A DNA stretch of 64,000 nt, taken from contig JAYPEI010000007.1 in NCBI GenBank assembly GCA_038125665.1, forward strand, positions 1-64,000, written 5' to 3'. Position numbers and translations under genes: made by a program. Source of the stretch: CAILUG01 sp038125665. GTDB lineage: Bacteria > Pseudomonadota > Gammaproteobacteria > Pseudomonadales > Pseudohongiellaceae. Positions 17,763 through 26,878 of the stretch are shown one piece after another (position 1 is the stretch's first letter; the number at the start of each line of letters is the position of its first letter). Under the pieces are notes generated by a model, which searched no databases, was not told the origin of the DNA, and worked only from the letters and a program-made list of their open reading frames with translations.

Positions 17763-19259
17763 ATGACCCTCATAGATAAAACCCAGGCCAAATTTCAAAC
17801 TCAGTTGTTCATAAACAATCAATTTGTTGACGCGCTGGATGGTAGTTATTTTGATGTATTTAATCCTTTTGATAACTCACTCCTTGCAAAAGTTAGCGAG
17901 GCCAAGGAAGTAGATGTAGACAGGGCCGTTCAAGCCGCTCGTGCAGCTTTCCCAGCTTGGTCGGCCATGTCGCCCTCTGACAGGGGACAGTTGATCAACA
18001 AACTTGCTGATGCCATCGAGAAGGATAGGGATAATCTGTCACTGATTGAATCTCTAGATACTGGCCACCCAATTCGTGACACTCGTCATTTAGATGTAGC
18101 AAGAACTGTTGCAACATTCCGTTATTTCGCAGGAATGGCTGACAAGAATGAAGGCGTTGTACTTCCAGTTGATACAGGCTTTCTTAACTACGTGACGCGT
18201 CAACCTGTTGGTGTAGTAGGTCAGGTTGTACCTTGGAATTTTCCTTTGATGTTTACTAGTTGGAAACTGGGCCCAGCTTTAGCAGCGGGAAACACAGTAG
18301 TGATGAAGCAGGCAGAACTTACGCCATTGTCGACCCTACGTATTGCAGAGTTAGCACGTGAAGTTGGTTTTCCAGCAGGCGTTATTAACATAGTACCAGG
18401 TTACGGTCATATTGCCGGTCAGGCCCTAGCTGAGCACATGGAAGTCGACAAGTTGAGCTTTACTGGCTCCACAATCACTGGTCGTAAGATCCTGCAAGCT
18501 TCAGCTGGGAATCTTAAACGCGTTCAACTTGAGTTAGGAGGCAAAGGCGCCAATATTATTTTCGAAGATGCCGATCTAACTGCGGCCGTTAATGGCTCTG
18601 CATTTGCAATCTTTCATAACCAGGGTCAAGCATGTATTGCCGGATCTAGGTTAATGTTGCACGAAAAAATTGCCGACCAGTTTCTGGATCATTTTCTGAC
18701 ATTAGCTGCTTCCATTAAACAAGGTAACCCCTTGGATACCACAACTGAAATGGGCCCTCTGACATCTAAAATGCATCAGGAAAGAGTGCTAAATTATTGT
18801 CAAATTGCTAGGGACGAAGGAGGTGAGGTGTTGTTAGGAGGAAAAGCACCCACTATACCAGAATTAAGCGGAGGCTGTTTTGTGGAGCCCACTGTTGTGA
18901 GAGTACAAAGTAATAAGGCTCGAATTTGCCAGGAAGAGGTTTTCGGACCATTTGTGACAGTTACAACTTTCAAAGATGATGATGAAGTTATTGCTATGGC
19001 AAACGATAGTAGTTATGGGCTGGGTGGGGGAATGTGGACTAATAATCTTACCCGAGCGCATAAGCTTGCTCGTCAAATGGAGGCCGGCATGGTTTGGATT
19101 AATTGCTACAAACGCTTCCATCCCGGCTCCCCTTTTGGCGGAATGAAAGATTCAGGCTATGGCCGTGAGATGGGATTGTTTGCCATGCACGAGTACACTG
19201 AGCCTAAATCTGTTTGGGTCAATGTAGACGCTAAACTTCCAGTATTCTATCCACGATAA
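17763..19259 (+). CDS. pnpE: Aldehyde dehydrogenase, probable 4-hydroxymuconic semialdehyde dehydrogenase
   Basis: The 498-residue product is a complete NAD(P)+-dependent aldehyde dehydrogenase: PWNFP with Asn159, LELGGK with Glu257, and the catalytic Cys291 in GQACIAG. The C-terminal SPFGGMKDSGYGRE oligomerisation segment is intact. In the hydroquinone pathway an enzyme of this family oxidises 4-hydroxymuconic semialdehyde to maleylacetate, and the position right after pnpCD makes that the best guess; sequence alone cannot separate it from betaine- or phenylacetaldehyde-type enzymes. The next pathway enzyme, maleylacetate reductase, is not in the window. Confidence 0.85.
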   Translation: MTLIDKTQAKFQTQLFINNQFVDALDGSYFDVFNPFDNSLLAKVSEAKEVDVDRAVQAARAAFPAWSAMSPSDRGQLINKLADAIEKDRDNLSLIESLDTGHPIRDTRHLDVARTVATFRYFAGMADKNEGVVLPVDTGFLNYVTRQPVGVVGQVVPWNFPLMFTSWKLGPALAAGNTVVMKQAELTPLSTLRIAELAREVGFPAGVINIVPGYGHIAGQALAEHMEVDKLSFTGSTITGRKILQASAGNLKRVQLELGGKGANIIFEDADLTAAVNGSAFAIFHNQGQACIAGSRLMLHEKIADQFLDHFLTLAASIKQGNPLDTTTEMGPLTSKMHQERVLNYCQIARDEGGEVLLGGKAPTIPELSGGCFVEPTVVRVQSNKARICQEEVFGPFVTVTTFKDDDEVIAMANDSSYGLGGGMWTNNLTRAHKLARQMEAGMVWINCYKRFHPGSPFGGMKDSGYGREMGLFAMHEYTEPKSVWVNVDAKLPVFYPR

Positions 19260-19375
19260 ATTGTAATGAAATGCTAGTTCCCTCATGCTATGAGGTGGTT
19301 GCTTTAAGTTTTCAGCCAATGGAATTTTCCTTTCATGATGCTGTGATGGCATTGCATTTTAAGGCATGGGATTAA

Positions 19376-20122
19376 TTGAACAGTAATCTAAATCAAGCTG
19401 AACTCTATTCAGTGGGAGAAACTGCGTGGACGCTTTATTGGTCAAAAGCTAAGCGGAGTTCCTATCGTGGAGTTCAAAAACAAATCCATTCGGCTGTTGC
19501 GCTATTACAAAAGGCGCAGGTTGAGCAAAAGCTTCCAGCCCTTTTAGAGTTGGTTCCTGCTGTAAACTCATTGACTTGGATTCTTGAGCCTTTACATGAT
19601 GAAGTTGACTCAACTCACCAAATGATTTTGGCTATTATTAAGCAGGAAAAGGAAGTCGCGTTATCATCGAGAGAAGTTACACTACCTGTATGTTTTGAAG
19701 GTGCAAATATGGCACCTGATAAAGCAGCTTTGATGAAAGCAAGTGGGTTATCTGAAAAAGTCCTGATTGAGGGCTTGTGTAGACCTGTATTGCAGGTACT
19801 GATGCTTGGGTTCTTACCTGGATTTGCTTACTTGGGTACATTAACAGATGCTCCCTGGGCACCCCCAAGACTCGCTACACCTCGTCTTAATGTTCCCGCA
19901 CGTTCGGTGGGATTGGCAGCCGGTATGCTTGGAATCTATCCAACTGACAGTCCAGGAGGGTGGAACTTAGTTGGAAGGACACCGCTTAATATATTCAATG
20001 CTTCTTTTGAAAACCCGACGTTCTTCAGACCAGGAGATTCGGTTAGCATCCTACCCATCACCTCCGATGATTATTATCATTTACGGCGAAAGCCTGATGC
20101 TTGGCAGCATTGGGTGAAATGA
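19376..20122 (+). CDS. pxpB: 5-oxoprolinase subunit PxpB (KipI family)
   Basis: PxpA, PxpB and PxpC form the prokaryotic ATP-dependent 5-oxoprolinase, which opens 5-oxoproline to glutamate; PxpB is the former KipI. The 248-residue product contains the family's GFLPGFAYLG segment (about residues 143-152), the PRLATPRLNVPARSVGLAAG segment and GGWNLVGRTP (about 200-209). The start is a TTG immediately after an in-frame TAA, with only a distant AAGG, so translation initiation looks weak. pxpC overlaps its end by four bases (ATGA), implying translational coupling. Confidence 0.88.
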   Translation: MNSNLNQAELYSVGETAWTLYWSKAKRSSYRGVQKQIHSAVALLQKAQVEQKLPALLELVPAVNSLTWILEPLHDEVDSTHQMILAIIKQEKEVALSSREVTLPVCFEGANMAPDKAALMKASGLSEKVLIEGLCRPVLQVLMLGFLPGFAYLGTLTDAPWAPPRLATPRLNVPARSVGLAAGMLGIYPTDSPGGWNLVGRTPLNIFNASFENPTFFRPGDSVSILPITSDDYYHLRRKPDAWQHWVK

Positions 20123-21126
20123 ACGTGACATCAATTGTCTCAGCTTTGCAAGTTGAATTTGGTGGTAGTGGCTGCAGTGTGCAGGATGTTGGGCGCAAGA
20201 ATCTACGTAACCTAGGAGTTCCATGGGCAGGTGCGCTGGATAGTTTTGCTTTTGCTGCAGTGAATCGTTTGCTTAATAATCCTCCAGAGTCTGCCGCATT
20301 AGAAGTTCTTCTACAAGGACCACATTTAAGATGCAATACGAGCACAATTAGAGTAGCCCTGCTTAACTTTTCTCAAGCTCATATTATTCGTGGCAGCAGC
20401 CACCTAGCGATCAGGCAGCCTTGGGCTAGTACCGTTACTTTAGAGCAGAAGGATTTATTGGTGCTAGGCACTCCCAAAGGTACTGCTTATTTAGGAGTAG
20501 AGGGAGGTATTAAGAGCGAGCCTGTACTGAGGAGTAGGAGTACTGATTTACGAGCAAAATTTGGTGGAGTTACGGGACATTATTTACAAAATGCAGATAT
20601 CCTACCTGTTGCTGAAGGGTTGAATGAACAGAGACTTAACACTGCCTGTCCGCGACTACCTAAATGGTTTTACGATCGAACACCCATTCGTGTTATGCCG
20701 GCCCCTCAAACACGTGGTTTTGTGCATTCTGCAACTGCCACCCTTACCAATGAAAATTGGGTAGTTAGTCGATATGCTGATAGGATGGGTATGCGCCTTG
20801 ATGCACAGGAAAGTACTCACATTACTCATAAGGATCAACTTCTTTATTTGCAAGACCAACCGGAATCCGAAGCTATTCTGCCGGGTTGTGTTCAAATTAC
20901 ACCGGACGGGCAGCCTATGATCTTGTTACAAGATTGTCAGACTGTGGGTGGTTATCCAAAGCTGGCATGTGTGATTCAAGCTGATTTGCCAAGACTAGCC
21001 CATCTACGTGCGGGTGATACCATAAATTTTGCTTGGGTAAGTTCTCATCAAGCATTAGAAGCCCTGAAAAAAAGACATGCTGAATTGGAAATATGGGCGA
21101 ATACTTTTTGCCAGATAGATTATTAG
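20119..21126 (+). CDS. pxpC: 5-oxoprolinase subunit PxpC (KipA family)
   Basis: PxpC is the biotin-independent carboxyltransferase-like (KipA/urea-amidolyase-like) subunit of 5-oxoprolinase. The product is 335 residues from the ATG at 20119, which overlaps the pxpB stop. Family features are the N-terminal VQDVGRKNLRNLGVPWAGALD region, the SRYADRMGMRLD segment and LPGCVQITPDGQPMILLQDCQTVGGYPKLA-type glycine-rich loops toward the C-terminus. In many genomes the order is pxpA-B-C; here pxpA follows after a 220-base gap. Confidence 0.9.
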   Translation: MNVTSIVSALQVEFGGSGCSVQDVGRKNLRNLGVPWAGALDSFAFAAVNRLLNNPPESAALEVLLQGPHLRCNTSTIRVALLNFSQAHIIRGSSHLAIRQPWASTVTLEQKDLLVLGTPKGTAYLGVEGGIKSEPVLRSRSTDLRAKFGGVTGHYLQNADILPVAEGLNEQRLNTACPRLPKWFYDRTPIRVMPAPQTRGFVHSATATLTNENWVVSRYADRMGMRLDAQESTHITHKDQLLYLQDQPESEAILPGCVQITPDGQPMILLQDCQTVGGYPKLACVIQADLPRLAHLRAGDTINFAWVSSHQALEALKKRHAELEIWANTFCQIDY

Positions 21127-21346
21127 AGAGATGGTGATTGATAATTTATTAGTTATTTTGAAAGTTAAGATAAACTGTCAGCCTTGAATTTTTTGTATCA
21201 AAATAAAAATTAATTGAATTCCAGCAAGTTAGTAGATTTTTCCAAGGTACTATTAATTTAGTCATGATAGAAAGAGAGCTATAGAGTTTATAAGGGTCAT
21301 CGCGAAAATAATTACCCGCTAGTGATCAACCAAAAGGATAGCTGCC

Positions 21347-22132
21347 GTGAAAAACACTATCAATTTAAATGCAGATCTAGGTGAAGGAATGGGGCAAGAT
21401 GAATCCATTCTCAAAGTTGTTTGTACAGCAAATATTGCCTGTGGTGGACATGTGGGAGATGCCCTTAGTATGCGCCAAGCTATTCTTAGTGCTCTAGAAA
21501 ATAATGTCGAAATAGGAGCGCATCCATCTTTTCCAGATAAAGTTAACTTTGGTAGAAAAGTCCTCAATTGGTCTAAAGAGTCAGTTCATGAATTTATGTT
21601 GTCTCAGATTTCTACCTTGAGTGATATCACTGAAGCAGAAGGGGGAAAGTTGGTTCATGTAAAACCCCACGGTGCTTTGAATAACATGTCATGTGTAGAC
21701 AGGGCACTTGCTGAAGTAGTGGCAAGCGCGGTTCTATATGCCAGCAAGGATGCTCCCTTAATTCTCCTTGCTCCCTGTTTAAGCGAACTTTATTTTGCTG
21801 GAAAGCGTTTTGGAATCCCCGTGGTCACTGAAGCATTTGCCGATAGACGCTACAAAGAAAATGGTCAACTGGTACCCCGTTTAGAAACTGGTGCAGTCAT
21901 TCATGGTGTTGATGAATCAATCTCTCATGTCAGGAAGATGCTTGAGCAGGGGGGGATAGTGACGACCACCGGAAGTTGTCTCCCATGTAATATCCAAAGT
22001 CTATGTCTACATGGTGACAATCCCATCTCATTGGCGACTGCAGAAAAAATTCTGAATCTGTTGGAATATCTTAATATTAACGTGTCAAAACTGAAAGATT
22101 TTAGTGATCAGGATAGTGAGACTATGCATTAA
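21347..22132 (+). CDS. pxpA: 5-oxoprolinase subunit PxpA (LamB/YcsF family)
   Basis: PxpA is the metal-dependent amidohydrolase-like TIM-barrel subunit of 5-oxoprolinase. The 261-residue product starts with the family hallmark LNADLGEGMGQDE and has IACGGHVGD (about residues 31-39) and HVKPHGALNN (about 103-112). It starts with GTG at 21347, with AAAAGGA about 9 bases upstream. The preceding 220 bases are AT-rich without a clear ORF, so pxpA may have its own promoter. It converges on cobO. Confidence 0.9.
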   Translation: MKNTINLNADLGEGMGQDESILKVVCTANIACGGHVGDALSMRQAILSALENNVEIGAHPSFPDKVNFGRKVLNWSKESVHEFMLSQISTLSDITEAEGGKLVHVKPHGALNNMSCVDRALAEVVASAVLYASKDAPLILLAPCLSELYFAGKRFGIPVVTEAFADRRYKENGQLVPRLETGAVIHGVDESISHVRKMLEQGGIVTTTGSCLPCNIQSLCLHGDNPISLATAEKILNLLEYLNINVSKLKDFSDQDSETMH

Positions 22133-22158
22133 ATGTCATCTTGGTAAAATGGATAGGA

Positions 22159-22752
22159 TTAGTAATCCACACCTTTACTTGCAATGACACCAGCTTCATA
22201 AGCGTGTTTTATATTTTTAACTTCACTCACTGTATCTGCAATTTCTCTCAATCTTGTGCCGCCTCCACGCCCAGTAACAACAACGTTTAATTGGGGAGAG
22301 CGTTGAATGAGCGCATTTATCACGACACTTTCCTCCAGAAATTTATAGGCTAACATGTAGGTGAGTTCATCTAGTAAAAGAAGGTCAAGAGAAGTGTCTT
22401 GAAGTAGATCAACGGCCTGATGCCAGGTTTTTTCAGCAGCCGCTTTGTCAAGGTCAAAATTTTGTGAGTCCCAAGTAAAACCAGTTCCCATTTGAATAAG
22501 TCTAATCTGAGGGTAGAGCTTGGTGACTAATAACTCCTCGCCGGAAGCTTGAACGCCCTTGATAAATTGGACAACCGCAACTTTTTGTCCCCAGCCAAGT
22601 GCACGAAAGATCATACCAAAGCCAGAGCTAGTCTTACCTTTGCCGTCGCCTGTAAGAAATACAAGCAAGCTCTTTTTAGTGGTTGCCTTAGCCATGCTGG
22701 CATTAATCGCTTTTTGCTGTTTCGCCATACTGCGTGAATATTTATCACTCAT
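22159..22752 (-). CDS. cobO: Cob(I)alamin adenosyltransferase (CobO/BtuR type)
   Basis: This enzyme transfers the adenosyl group of ATP to reduced cobalamin or precorrin intermediates, making adenosylcobalamin. The 197-residue product has the P-loop GDGKGKTS at residues 35-42, reversed-orientation ATP binding typical of the family, LLLDELTYML in the centre and VTGRGG near residue 157. Its start overlaps the stop of the upstream ylqF-like gene by eight bases. No cobalamin riboswitch is visible nearby. Confidence 0.93.
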   Translation of the reverse strand: MSDKYSRSMAKQQKAINASMAKATTKKSLLVFLTGDGKGKTSSGFGMIFRALGWGQKVAVVQFIKGVQASGEELLVTKLYPQIRLIQMGTGFTWDSQNFDLDKAAAEKTWHQAVDLLQDTSLDLLLLDELTYMLAYKFLEESVVINALIQRSPQLNVVVTGRGGGTRLREIADTVSEVKNIKHAYEAGVIASKGVDY

Positions 22753-23590
22753 TGTTTAGATTTGCAGTCATTGGAATGTCTGCAGGTGTCTCCAGTGTTA
22801 ATAAGCCAAGTCGCCCGTTACGCAAATCATTGAGAATAAGTTCGCCAGTTTTGGTGTAGTCTACTCCGCCACGAACTAAGCAGCCTCTCTTACGACCTAT
22901 GGAATCTAAGAGCTCTTCGGGGCTTTGGGTTGGATCGCATTCGTACCTTTCTTGTATACGTAGTTGGTAGCGCTCTTTTAGCAAATTCAATGCGGCTAAC
23001 CCAACATCAGCAAGATCTATAGCAGTGTTTCGTATTGCTCCAGTTATTGCCAAGCGGTAGGCTGCGCTTTGGTCTTCAAGTTTTGGCCAGAGAATTCCGG
23101 GTGTATCCCAAATCACAAGTTTGCTTGTCAGACGAATCTCTGCTCTTGCCTTTGTGACGGCTGGTTCATTTCCTACTTTGGCCACTTTTCGACCAGCAAG
23201 TAGGTTAATCATCGTAGATTTACCAACATTTGGTATGCCTACTACTAGCACTCGCCCAGGACGTCCAGGGCGATCGGGTACCGACTGTTGCAGTCTGTTA
23301 AGTAACTCAGAGATTGTTTTCGAATCTTTTTTATCGCTCAAAAGGACTTGCATGCCTTGCTTTTGGGCATATTTTAGCCATATAGAATCAATTTGAGGGT
23401 CGGATAAATCGGATTTTGTCATTAACCTTATTCGAGGTTTATCACCTATCAAGTTGTTAAGAATTGGGTTTTCGCTTGCATATGGTATCCTTGCGTCCAC
23501 AAGCTCTAACACAGCATCCACAGCATTCAAAGAAGCTGTGATATCCTTACGGGCCTTGTGCATGTGGCCCGGGTACCAACCTATTGGCAT
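22745..23590 (-). CDS. ylqF: Ribosome-biogenesis GTPase YlqF/RbgA family
   Basis: YlqF/RbgA GTPases act in late assembly of the large ribosomal subunit. The 281-residue product shows the circularly permuted order: the TKSD specificity motif (58-61) comes before the P-loop GIPNVGKST (118-126), followed by the WDTPG switch. The N-terminal MPIGWYPGHMHKARKD is diagnostic. I chose the ATG at 23590, preceded by CGGAG, over a longer frame reaching 23683 whose extra residues do not resemble the family. It diverges from bolA across 54 bases. Confidence 0.93.
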   Translation of the reverse strand: MPIGWYPGHMHKARKDITASLNAVDAVLELVDARIPYASENPILNNLIGDKPRIRLMTKSDLSDPQIDSIWLKYAQKQGMQVLLSDKKDSKTISELLNRLQQSVPDRPGRPGRVLVVGIPNVGKSTMINLLAGRKVAKVGNEPAVTKARAEIRLTSKLVIWDTPGILWPKLEDQSAAYRLAITGAIRNTAIDLADVGLAALNLLKERYQLRIQERYECDPTQSPEELLDSIGRKRGCLVRGGVDYTKTGELILNDLRNGRLGLLTLETPADIPMTANLNNE

Positions 23591-23644
23591 AAGCACTCCG
23601 TATAATTTTACGAGACATTGTAGTCTACACAGGCCCTGAGTGAT

Positions 23645-23962
23645 ATGAGTGTTGGTAATCGAATAGAATTGAGTTTGAGGCAAGCATTACAGCCTCTGCA
23701 TTTGTCTTTGATAAATGAAAGCCATCAACATGCGGGACCGGCAACAGATTCCCATTTTAAACTGGTGTTAGTAAGTGAAAAGTTCGATGGGCTTAGTAAG
23801 TTAAAGCGACATCAGCAGATTTACAAGTTGCTAGAACAAGAGCTAATGCGAAATGGTGTGGGTGGCACAGTTCATGCATTGGCACTTCACTTATTTACGC
23901 CAGATGAGTGGTTGGTTGTGGAAGTACCATCGTCTCCTAACTGTCAAGGAGGACACTCCTGA
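23645..23962 (+). CDS. bolA: BolA family protein
   Basis: BolA proteins bind monothiol glutaredoxins and [2Fe-2S] clusters and affect cell shape and stress responses. The 105-residue product has the conserved HAGPATDSHFKL segment (about residues 30-41), with the His used in cluster chemistry, followed by RHQQIYKLLEQEL and a helix-strand end (VHALALHLFTPDEW). It is divergent from ylqF. Its TGA stop overlaps an ATG (TGATG) preceded by AAGGAGG, the likely original start of the next gene. Confidence 0.92.
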   Translation: MSVGNRIELSLRQALQPLHLSLINESHQHAGPATDSHFKLVLVSEKFDGLSKLKRHQQIYKLLEQELMRNGVGGTVHALALHLFTPDEWLVVEVPSSPNCQGGHS

Positions 23963-23996
23963 TGAACATATATCAAAAAAAAATATACTTTCCGCT

Positions 23997-24851
23997 ATGG
24001 TAAATCCCGTCTCACAAACAGAAAAGGTAAACACCCAGCATAATAATCATGTACTTATATTTATGTTGCTAATTGCAGTTTTATTTGTGTTGGCGGTGAC
24101 ACTACATGATACTGAAGAGCCTGAGCAATCTTTTCTTACGGTTGTTGACGTTCAGCCGGTATTGGAAGAACTGCCCAGTTTACCGATTATGACCGATATA
24201 TGGGATGTCGATGAACGTAAAAGACTTTTTTACGATTTTATTTTGCCTCATATTGAAGCAAGGAATGCAGAAATTCTTGGTTTACGTAAAGAATTGCAAA
24301 TGCTGCAGACCAAGGTTGAGTCAGGGGTTTCGCTCTCTGAAAAAGAGCTAAGTTTTGTACGTGAACTCAGCCTGGAATATGAATTCGACATCGGTGACAT
24401 GAATACACCTGTGTACTATGTACGCCTGTTACGTCGAGTAGATGTTCTTCCGCCCTCGTTAGTGATTGCGCAAGCAGCTAAAGAATCCGCTTGGGGTACG
24501 TCTCGTTTTGCTCAAGAAGCTAATAATCTCTTCGGCCAATGGTGTTACTCTCGGGGCTGTGGTTTAGTCCCAGACAGGCGAAGGGAAGGGGCCAGACACG
24601 AAGTACGAGCTTTCGCTACTGTTGATGACTCTATCTACGCGTATTACCTTAATTTGAATACATTTCCATCTTATTTGGATATGCGACTTATACGTGAAGG
24701 AATGAGAGAGGAAAATCGCTCCATTACTGGCTTACCTCTCACCGCAGGTCTGTTAAGGTATTCACAGCAGGGGGCTCGCTATGTGCAGGAACTGCGGGCT
24801 TTGATTCAGGGTAATCACCTTACCACGCTAGATCTAGAAGCTAATCTGTAG
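23997..24851 (+). CDS. bax: Bax-like glucosaminidase-domain membrane protein, start disrupted by an A9 run
   Basis: The 284-residue product has one N-terminal membrane anchor (about residues 18-35) and a C-terminal glucosaminidase/Bax domain, with SLVIAQAAKESAWGTSRFA around the candidate catalytic Glu and NNLFGQWCYS downstream. It is probably a peptidoglycan hydrolase facing the periplasm. The start at 23997 has no good ribosome-binding site. A strong AAGGAGG (23946-23952) with ATG at 23962, overlapping the bolA stop, sits in another frame. One extra A in the nine-A run at 23975-23983 would join that start to this frame. The break may be an assembly error, a true mutation or slippage. Confidence 0.8.
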   Translation: MVNPVSQTEKVNTQHNNHVLIFMLLIAVLFVLAVTLHDTEEPEQSFLTVVDVQPVLEELPSLPIMTDIWDVDERKRLFYDFILPHIEARNAEILGLRKELQMLQTKVESGVSLSEKELSFVRELSLEYEFDIGDMNTPVYYVRLLRRVDVLPPSLVIAQAAKESAWGTSRFAQEANNLFGQWCYSRGCGLVPDRRREGARHEVRAFATVDDSIYAYYLNLNTFPSYLDMRLIREGMREENRSITGLPLTAGLLRYSQQGARYVQELRALIQGNHLTTLDLEANL

Positions 24852-24863
24852 TTTTTTTGTTTC

Positions 24864-25916
24864 TCAGTGGCGTTTGGGTGTGACGAATGCTACCGACATC
24901 CAATAATATCGACCATTTTCTGCTGGCGCTGTGCAGTTGTAACGAAATCTGCGGCTAGTGTTCAAATCAGTGGAGCTAAGTACGACCTTCTTTGCGCTGG
25001 AGTTAATAGTTAAATGCATGAGTTTGTTTTGGTTAAAGCAGCTCAACCCCATTGGTATTCCATTTTTGAAATGTAGAGTGACTTCTGGAGAGCTCTCTCT
25101 TGTTAGACTATTTCTTGGAGCCAGTAACTGATAGTCCATACCCAAACTGAACATTTTGATGGCGAAGGTGTCCATGTTGGCATAGAGGCCTGATAAAGGG
25201 AAACGAGGCAGAGCAGTAAAATCAGAATATGAATTTACTGCTCCTGACTGTTGGCCTACGCCAACAAAGTTCATTTCCCGAATTAGGTCTTGCATCTCAT
25301 GAGAGTATTCACCGTAGGGCCAGGCAAAAATATGATGTTCTTGTCCGGTCTCAGCTTTAATCTTTTCCTCAGCTTGAAGGATATCTTCACGAATACGGCG
25401 TAGCCAACTTGCCTTATCTTCATTTGTTTGGCGCTCAAGATAGTAGTCATGATGCATACTATGATTGGCGATGGTACCCCCATTAGCAGCCATTACCCTG
25501 AGCTCTTCCCAAGAAGCATACACGCTGTTGTCATCTCCAATTAGACCTGCCGGAGTAAATATTGTGAAGGGATAGCTTAGTTTATGGAGGACAGGGAATG
25601 CCTCTGTGTAGATAGAGCTATAGGCATCATCAAAAGAAATGACTGCCGTGTGGTCGGATAAGGGAGTGCCGGATTGAACAGCTTCAATAGCTTCTTCAAG
25701 CCTGATTACATTAAATTCATTCTCCTGTAGCCAACGCATGTGAGCAGCAAATTCATCAGGACTCAAACTCGTTGATGAGGGTGTCGAACTGCTGACATGG
25801 TGATATTGCAGGATGACGAAGCTAGGACGTGTTTGTGCCCATGCAGTTACAGAAGTGACTACTGAGAATGTGAAAATGATGCAACAAACTAATCGCATAG
25901 GACCTTGTTTTGGCAA
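24864..25916 (-). CDS. Secreted polysaccharide deacetylase (NodB-like)
   Basis: The 350-residue product has an N-terminal signal peptide (about residues 7-27) and a NodB-type carbohydrate esterase 4 domain. The expected motifs are visible in order: SFDDAY (94-99) with the metal and catalytic Asp pair, the NHSMHH metal motif (151-156), and WPYGEY (199-204). An extra C-terminal ~90-residue segment is less conserved. It presumably deacetylates peptidoglycan or an exopolysaccharide in the periplasm; the substrate cannot be read from sequence. It diverges from ttcA and converges on the Bax-like gene with 12 bases between stops. Confidence 0.88.
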   Translation of the reverse strand: MPKQGPMRLVCCIIFTFSVVTSVTAWAQTRPSFVILQYHHVSSSTPSSTSLSPDEFAAHMRWLQENEFNVIRLEEAIEAVQSGTPLSDHTAVISFDDAYSSIYTEAFPVLHKLSYPFTIFTPAGLIGDDNSVYASWEELRVMAANGGTIANHSMHHDYYLERQTNEDKASWLRRIREDILQAEEKIKAETGQEHHIFAWPYGEYSHEMQDLIREMNFVGVGQQSGAVNSYSDFTALPRFPLSGLYANMDTFAIKMFSLGMDYQLLAPRNSLTRESSPEVTLHFKNGIPMGLSCFNQNKLMHLTINSSAKKVVLSSTDLNTSRRFRYNCTAPAENGRYYWMSVAFVTPKRH

Positions 25917-25972
25917 TCAAGCTTTGGGGTATTATAATGTCTAGCCCATGACACTGTCCAAGAGACTCTTTT

Positions 25973-26878
25973 ATGTCAGCGCCAAAACCGGCACAGAAAA
26001 CTTCTCAAATTTATGAACAAGCTCGTACTCAGACATTGAGCCCCAATCAGCGGAAAGCGGAATTTCGGGTAAAACGCTTGCATAAAACATTACGTGGCGA
26101 AGTAGGTAAAGCAATTGCTGATTTTAATATGATTCAGGACGGCGACCTTGTCATGGTATGTATGTCAGGTGGGAAAGATTCTTATGTCATGCTTGATATA
26201 CTCCTGAGCTTGCAGAAACATGCACCTATTAAATTTGAGATTAAGTCTGTAAATTTGGATCAGAAACAGCCTGGTTTTCCTCCAGAGATTCTCCCTAGAT
26301 ATCTAGAGACTCTTGGCGTTGATTACGCCATTTTGGAGCAGGATACTTACTCTGTAGTGAAGGATAAAACACCCGATGGAAAAACTTTTTGTGGCTTATG
26401 CTCAAGGCTGCGTCGCGGAGCTTTGTATACTTATGCTAGTAAGATTGGTGCGACTAAAATTGCCCTAGGTCACCACCGTGAAGATATTTTGGAAACTTTA
26501 TTGCTCAACATGTTTTTTGGTGGGCAACTTAAGGCAATGCCGCCCAAGCTGAGGAGTGATGACGGTCGACATGTGGTGATTCGACCACTAGCTTATTGTC
26601 GTGAAAAAGATATAGAGAAGTACGCACAACTTCGTCAATTCCCGATTATTCCCTGCAATTTATGCGGCTCACAGCCCAACATGCAACGCCAGGAAATGAA
26701 GAAGTTATTACAGAGTTGGGATAAAAATTACCCAGGTCGCTTGGAGGTGATGTTTCGTAGTCTCACTAATGTGGCCCCCTCACATTTAGCTGATACCCAG
26801 TTGTTTGATTTCTCTTCACTTGAGGAGGGACGTTTGAAAGCAGAGTCACAGTTTATTGAAGTGGTGAATATTAACTGA
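25973..26878 (+). CDS. ttcA: tRNA 2-thiocytidine synthetase TtcA
   Basis: TtcA installs the sulfur of 2-thiocytidine at position 32 of certain tRNAs, using ATP and an iron-sulfur cluster. The 301-residue product contains the PP-loop SGGKDS (65-70) and the two CxxC pairs that bind the cluster (Cys140/Cys143 and Cys228/Cys231). It heads a tight group with yheU, tusA and pdxB; the yheU start overlaps its stop (TGATG). TusA is a sulfur carrier, so the pairing with a tRNA thiolase fits functionally, although TusA is best known for the MnmA pathway. Confidence 0.96.
   Translation: MSAPKPAQKTSQIYEQARTQTLSPNQRKAEFRVKRLHKTLRGEVGKAIADFNMIQDGDLVMVCMSGGKDSYVMLDILLSLQKHAPIKFEIKSVNLDQKQPGFPPEILPRYLETLGVDYAILEQDTYSVVKDKTPDGKTFCGLCSRLRRGALYTYASKIGATKIALGHHREDILETLLLNMFFGGQLKAMPPKLRSDDGRHVVIRPLAYCREKDIEKYAQLRQFPIIPCNLCGSQPNMQRQEMKKLLQSWDKNYPGRLEVMFRSLTNVAPSHLADTQLFDFSSLEEGRLKAESQFIEVVNIN

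Noticed and set aside
19281..19295. CCTCAT-GCT-ATGAGG hairpin after the aldehyde dehydrogenase gene
   Set aside because: Only six pairs and no T-tract, so not supported as a terminator.
21127..21346. Possible small gene or riboswitch before pxpA
   Set aside because: AT-rich with no frame having both a start and ribosome-binding site, and no conserved riboswitch core that I can recognise.
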